Origin: Amycolatopsis umgeniensis
Lineage (GTDB): Bacteria; Actinomycetota; Actinomycetes; Mycobacteriales; Pseudonocardiaceae
Assembly (NCBI RefSeq): GCF_014205155.1
Contig: NZ_JACHMX010000001.1
Span: 620,001-684,000 of the forward strand
DNA: 64,000 nt
Reading direction: 5' to 3'
The first letter of the stretch is position 1, and each line of letters begins with the position of its first letter. The translations under genes were made by a program, and so were the position numbers. Under the pieces are notes generated by a model. The model saw nothing but the letters and a program-made list of their open reading frames with translations, had not been told where the DNA came from and did not search any database. Below, piece by piece: positions 60,245-64,000 of the stretch.

Positions 60245-60422
60245 GGGCTGCCTCCACCTGTCCGTCATGGAAGATGAACGTCGGCAGGGTACTTCGCCAA
60301 CGTCGTGGGCTCCAACCGCGTCCATGAGCTCCTCGGCGAGCGCCTCCTGTTCCGGGACGCGATGGCCGACGGCTCACGCATACCACCGCAGTACGGCCAG
60401 CCTGGACTGCCGTGGTGGGGTG

Positions 60423-61241
60423 TCAGACCAGCAGACGGGCCTTCAACGAGTCGATGGTCGCGTTGTCCAAGCGGAGTCCTTGGCGGGCGTAGGCGTCCAT
60501 GGACCCGAAGAGATGGGTGACCTCGTCGAACGCCGCCCGCAGCCAGCTCAGTTCGACAGCCTTGGGGTCGCCCAGCTTGTCATTGCTGAGCATGAAGTCG
60601 GCCTCGATCGCCGCACGCGGCACACCGAGCAGGCTCAGCAGGATCGCCGTCCCCCAGCCGGTGCGGTCCTTACCCGCCGAGCAGTGGAAAACGGTGGCGC
60701 CGGAACCGTTTGCCGCGATGGCACGCAGCAGGTCGCCGAACGCGTGGTCCGCGCCCACGAAGTCGACCATGAACGGGTAGCCGATCGACTGACCCAGGTT
60801 GTCGGATCCGTTGAGCAACCCGGCCGCGATGGCCTTCACCAGCGTGACGGCGGCGTTGTCGTGGAACCGCAACCCGTGTTCGAGCGAGACCACGTCGGCC
60901 ACCTGGTAGCGGGCACCCGGCGGCACCCGGTCGGGCTCGTCGTGGCGCTCCTTCACGTTGCGCAGATCGACATCCAGCGACACGTTCAACGCGGTGAGCC
61001 GCTGGACATCCGTGTCGGTGAGCCGGGAAAGCTTGTTGGACCGAAAGACCACGCCGGTGCGCACCGTGCGGCCGTCGGTCGTGGTGTACCCGCCGACATC
61101 GCGGAAGTTCCTGGCACCTTCCAAGGTCACCGCGTCGGCAACGACGCCGGGGGCCTCGGTGGTCGCCCACGCCGGCACGGCCGCTCCGCCGACGACCGCG
61201 GTCACCGCGGTGATGGCAACGAGTAGCTTCTTCACACGCAT
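60423..61241 (-). CDS. Secreted tyrosine-protein phosphatase (PtpB-like)
   Basis: The gene product (272 residues) has a signal peptide (MRVKKLLVAITAVTAVVGGA then AVPAWA) and the P-loop phosphatase site HCSAGKDRTGW (nucleophile Cys) in a domain starting LEGARNFRDVGGYTT. This is the atypical PtpB/lipid-phosphatase type widespread in actinobacteria, active on phosphotyrosine, phosphoserine or phosphoinositides. It acts outside the cell. The ATG is followed by typical signal sequence, so the start is secure. Confidence 0.9.
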   Translation of the reverse strand: MRVKKLLVAITAVTAVVGGAAVPAWATTEAPGVVADAVTLEGARNFRDVGGYTTTDGRTVRTGVVFRSNKLSRLTDTDVQRLTALNVSLDVDLRNVKERHDEPDRVPPGARYQVADVVSLEHGLRFHDNAAVTLVKAIAAGLLNGSDNLGQSIGYPFMVDFVGADHAFGDLLRAIAANGSGATVFHCSAGKDRTGWGTAILLSLLGVPRAAIEADFMLSNDKLGDPKAVELSWLRAAFDEVTHLFGSMDAYARQGLRLDNATIDSLKARLLV

Positions 61242-61415
61242 GTCGCTCCCTCCAACAACATTCGGAACAAACGCGAATAGTTCCCACAGAAGGCGGGGAG
61301 GACAACCGCAAACGACAAAGGATTCGCGGGGAGTTCAGCGCTTGGACACCGACACCTCCGCCGGGGCCCGGACCGTCCTGGGCTTCAGCGGCGACCGCAG
61401 GGTGCGGGCGGGTCG

Positions 61416-62093
61416 TCAGCATCGGTCGAGCATGCTCGACAGCGCGGTCCGTTCCGGGACGGTGATCGTCAGTCCGTACGCGTGTTTGACCACGATCCAG
61501 TCCGTGGCATAGGTGCACCAGAACGCGACAAGCGGCGGCTTCCACTCCTCCGGCGCCTTGTCACCCTTCTGCTGGTTGAGGTTGTCGGTGACCACCCGCA
61601 GCTGCGGCAAGGCCAGCTCGTTAGCAAACTGCTCACGCCGGGACTGCTTCCAGGTCTTCGCGCCGCTCACCCACGCCTGAGCCAAGGGCACCACGTGGTC
61701 GACGTCCACCTCGGACGCCTTCCGCCACGTCTCCCCGTCATAGACGCTTCGCCAGGTCCCGGACACCGCGGCGCACTCCGCGTTGACCCCGACGTCCGCA
61801 CCGTCGCGTTTCAGCAGTTCCTCGCGGACGTTGCAGGTGCCGGACACGGTCTTCCAGTGCGGAAACTTCGCCCGGTCGTAACCATCGAGAACGCCGCGTA
61901 CCGCGACCGACAACTCACCGAGACGCTTTCTCGCGTCGGTTACCGGGATTGTCGGCACCTCCCCGGCGGCCGTGCCGCTCGTGCCCGGCTTCACCGGGCC
62001 GGCGGGCGGAACCGCACAACCCGACACCAGCATCGCCACGCCGGCAACGGCGCACGCCACGGCATGACCGACACACCTGCTCCCGCCAGTCAC
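61416..62093 (-). CDS. HNH/DUF1524-type nuclease lipoprotein
   Basis: This 225-residue protein starts VTGGSRCVGHAVACAVAGVA followed by a lipobox (VSGC, Cys26). The nuclease-like region has DVDHVVPLAQAWVSGAKTWK (a DHxxP core) and NLNQQKGDKAPEEWKPP (Asn/Lys-Asp), the GmrSD/DUF1524 pattern of many exported actinobacterial proteins. It may degrade extracellular DNA. The frame is open to 62336; GTG 62093, with GAGG 8 bases before it, gives the signal sequence at the N terminus. Confidence 0.85.
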   Translation of the reverse strand: MTGGSRCVGHAVACAVAGVAMLVSGCAVPPAGPVKPGTSGTAAGEVPTIPVTDARKRLGELSVAVRGVLDGYDRAKFPHWKTVSGTCNVREELLKRDGADVGVNAECAAVSGTWRSVYDGETWRKASEVDVDHVVPLAQAWVSGAKTWKQSRREQFANELALPQLRVVTDNLNQQKGDKAPEEWKPPLVAFWCTYATDWIVVKHAYGLTITVPERTALSSMLDRC

Positions 62094-62365
62094 GGTGCAC
62101 ACCTCATCGTCAACGGTCACGACTCTTCCGACCTGACCAGTCAACCGGGACGCGCCGTCCTGCGTGACCGGCGAACAGCGCAACTTCCGGAGGTCGACAC
62201 GGAAGGCGCCGCTCCGCGACGCTTCCGCCATGATCGGTGGCGGCGAGCGGAGATCCCGCGGAGCGGCTGGATCCGTACCGATGAGCATCCGGTCGCTGCA
62301 CTCAACTCGGCAGCGCCCCTGCGCCCTGTCCCCCATCGGCGGTTACACCGAGGGGGCAAGCTTTC

Positions 62366-62770
62366 TCAGCACAAGATGAAAATCGCGTCTGCCTTGTCGT
62401 GTGCCGCCGCCGGCAGGTCGCCCCAGTTACCGGGGAGGGATTCCCAGATCACGTCCCAGTAGCCCACCCAGTCCATCAGAAGCACGGTGTGCGTCGACTT
62501 GTTGTCGATCGACGCGATCTTGTCGATGGCAGGGGAACCCGCCAGTTTGTACAGACCGCAGGCGTTCTCCTGAAAAACCATGTTCCCGCCGGTGAGCCAG
62601 TCGTACCCGCAGAAGTAGTTCGCCGTACACGAGTCGTAATGCTGAACGCCTGCTTCGGATCCGGTCCGCGCTTCGGCCGCGGATGCCACTCCGGCTCCGG
62701 TACTGGCCGTGAGAACGAGAATCGCGCTGATCACGATGCCTACCGCAGCGCGCACACTTCTGGATTTCAA
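62366..62770 (-). CDS. Secreted I36-like small protein
   Basis: The encoded protein of 134 residues has a signal peptide (MKSRSVRAAVGIVISAILVL then TASTGAGVASAA). The mature part has CTANYFCGYDWLTGGNMVFQ, a Cys near the middle, and a Cys as the last residue, resembling the C..yfC...n..g beta/gamma-crystallin-like fold of I36 inhibitors. The role is probably extracellular. It is distinct from the I36-type protein at 9498-9998. Confidence 0.7.
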   Translation of the reverse strand: MKSRSVRAAVGIVISAILVLTASTGAGVASAAEARTGSEAGVQHYDSCTANYFCGYDWLTGGNMVFQENACGLYKLAGSPAIDKIASIDNKSTHTVLLMDWVGYWDVIWESLPGNWGDLPAAAHDKADAIFILC

Positions 62771-63159
62771 GTTGTCCTCCCGAATCGGAATCGCCTGCCA
62801 CGGCGGGAGCCCTCAGTGGGCAAGTCCTGCCTTCGAACCCCCGTGGTGAGGTCACAGTGCACCGAAGCCTTTGAGGAAACCTTGAACAAACTTTGCAGCG
62901 CGAAGCCCGATCAGCTCTGTCGAGACCGAAGGGGCCCGGTTCGCTCCCGGCGGCAGGACGGCAGGACCTCACCAAGCGGCCAGATCCCGTTCAGGTCGGC
63001 CGTCAGGGTGTCAGTGCTCGCAACGATTAGGCCCGGATGACGGTCGGCACCACAGGTGTCCGCGAGCATCACCATGACGCCTACTGCGCCCGCGATGATC
63101 GCCCACCACGGTTCAGCGGTCCGGTAGGCTCCCGCCGACAACGTTGAGGGGGAACTTCG
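62771..63159. other. Intergenic region between divergent genes
   Basis: About 390 bp containing the promoters of the divergent secreted-protein and membrane-protein genes. I see no credible gene or strong repeat in it. Confidence 0.4.
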
Positions 63160-63918
63160 ATGTCGAGATCTATCAGACCCGTGCTGTGGACTTTCGGGAC
63201 GCTCGCCGTGGGCGGGCTCGTGTTCTGGCTGGTGTTGGCGTTGAACATTCCCTACCGAAGCACCGCTTCGCCGGAGACTGCCCCGGCCACCACCTCAGGG
63301 ACCACGCCGGGCCCGCCGCTCATGTCGGCTCCTCCGGCGGACATGTCCGCGTGGGTCACCGACATCCGGCTGGGGCCGGACGACCACAGTGCGGTACTGC
63401 GTGTCGACCTGCCTGCCTGTGCCGTCGAACCGCACACCCAGATCACCGAAGCTGCCGACAGGATCGGCGCCGGCGTCTTGTTCCAGCCCGGGAACGGCCC
63501 GGATTGCAAGCAGGTCCCGACCGACTTCCCGATGAAGACAGCGGCATCGATCGGGAAGCGGCCGGTGATCGTCAACGCCGGGGACGCCTGGGGTCTGACA
63601 TCCACCGACTGGAAGAAATGCGACAAGATCCTTGGTTGCGAACCGCCCACCGACCACTGCGACGCAGCATGGGTGGCGCAGGCGGAGTTCAGCGCGGAGG
63701 CCGAGTACCCGGGCACAACACGGGCGTGCGACCAGAACTGGCTGATCCATGACCTGCAGCGGCACAGCGGTCAGGCCCCGACCCGGGTCGTCTACCGCTG
63801 GGCCGGCAACGGCTGGATGAGCGTCGCCTCGGCGAAGGGCGGCGGCTGCGGCGAAATCCTCGCCGCCGAGCCGGCGTTCCCCACCCACCTCTGCCAGAAT
63901 CTCACCCCTTCGTCGTGA
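63160..63918 (+). CDS. Hypothetical membrane-anchored extracytoplasmic protein
   Basis: The gene product (252 residues, MSRSIRPVLWTFGTLAVGGL) has one N-terminal membrane helix (about 8-28), a Thr/Pro-rich linker and a Cys-rich outer domain (eight or more Cys, e.g. KKCDKILGCEPPTDHCDAAW). I do not recognise the family. GAGGGGG just before the ATG is a good ribosome binding site. The last 82 bp of the window contain no further gene start I can support. Confidence 0.75.
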   Translation: MSRSIRPVLWTFGTLAVGGLVFWLVLALNIPYRSTASPETAPATTSGTTPGPPLMSAPPADMSAWVTDIRLGPDDHSAVLRVDLPACAVEPHTQITEAADRIGAGVLFQPGNGPDCKQVPTDFPMKTAASIGKRPVIVNAGDAWGLTSTDWKKCDKILGCEPPTDHCDAAWVAQAEFSAEAEYPGTTRACDQNWLIHDLQRHSGQAPTRVVYRWAGNGWMSVASAKGGGCGEILAAEPAFPTHLCQNLTPSS

Positions 63919-64000
63919 GGGCAACGTGGCACAGCATCTCCGAATGCAGCGGGCGCGAAGGAATGATCAATCCCATTCCCCGTACCTTGGCAAGGTCTCG

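Overview
The window is high-GC (about 70%) actinobacterial DNA. A Pseudonocardiaceae genome, most likely Amycolatopsis, fits best: it carries phosphatidylinositol-mannoside genes, an SsgA-family protein, two large SARP-NB-ARC-TPR regulators, many secreted proteins, and intergenic palindromes of the GTGAAGG...CCTTCAC type. The genus is an inference from gene content and style, not from a search.

Backbone (1-31 kb). The order thrS - HIT phosphorylase - pgsA - PIM acyltransferase - pimA - (LemA-like, XdhC-like, EF-G2, FAD oxidase) - pdxS ... pdxT - yebC is the conserved actinobacterial block, read mostly on the minus strand. It is interrupted three times: MarR/YceI sits between HIT and pgsA; about 13 kb of cargo separates pdxS from pdxT, which are normally adjacent; and an 83-bp tandem repeat of the yebC 3' end, followed by a DUF4262-like gene, lies where ruvC is usually found.

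The pdxT-pdxS cargo (1.9-15.1 kb) holds azlCD with an XRE-cupin regulator, an amino-acid permease/TetR/P1 (DmpA-like) peptidase group, a SARP regulator, a secreted I36-type inhibitor, and the most interesting system of the window: a radical SAM enzyme (10365-11393), an 11-codon gene with a perfect Shine-Dalgarno sequence encoding MAYWPPTTVSH (11467-11502), a strong hairpin, an MFS exporter (11631-12866) and a secreted M28 aminopeptidase (12919-14343). This reads as a minimal RiPP pathway: precursor, maturase, export, trimming.

Region 28-32.5 kb has a nitroreductase with a MarR-type operator, an exopolysaccharide sugar transferase, tRNA-Val(CAC), an SsgA-family gene, and a tRNA-Gly/Cys/Val cluster.

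Island (32.4-60.2 kb). The 3' part of tRNA-Val(GAC) plus its terminator (110 bp) is repeated at 60135-60244, marking a 27.7-kb integrated element. It is decayed: an integrase 3' remnant, a truncated ArsR gene, Tn3-, PKS-, TPR-, ankyrin-, HPF-, ABC-exporter- and DUF2637-type fragments. The intact cargo is an MFS exporter, a GNAT, a methyltransferase, a HIT protein, a SARP-TPR regulator, and a full iron-siderophore uptake locus. That locus has two lipoproteins, four FecCD permeases, one ATPase, an AraC regulator, a divergent iron box, and a siderophore-interacting protein fused to an O-methyltransferase-like domain. The right part has lower-GC genes with membrane/SPOR-like features and a protein with the N-terminal LQRLAGN...VQRD tag seen in contractile-injection-system cargo.

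After the island (60.4-64 kb) lie secreted proteins: a tyrosine phosphatase, a DUF1524/HNH lipoprotein, an I36-like protein and a membrane-anchored hypothetical protein.
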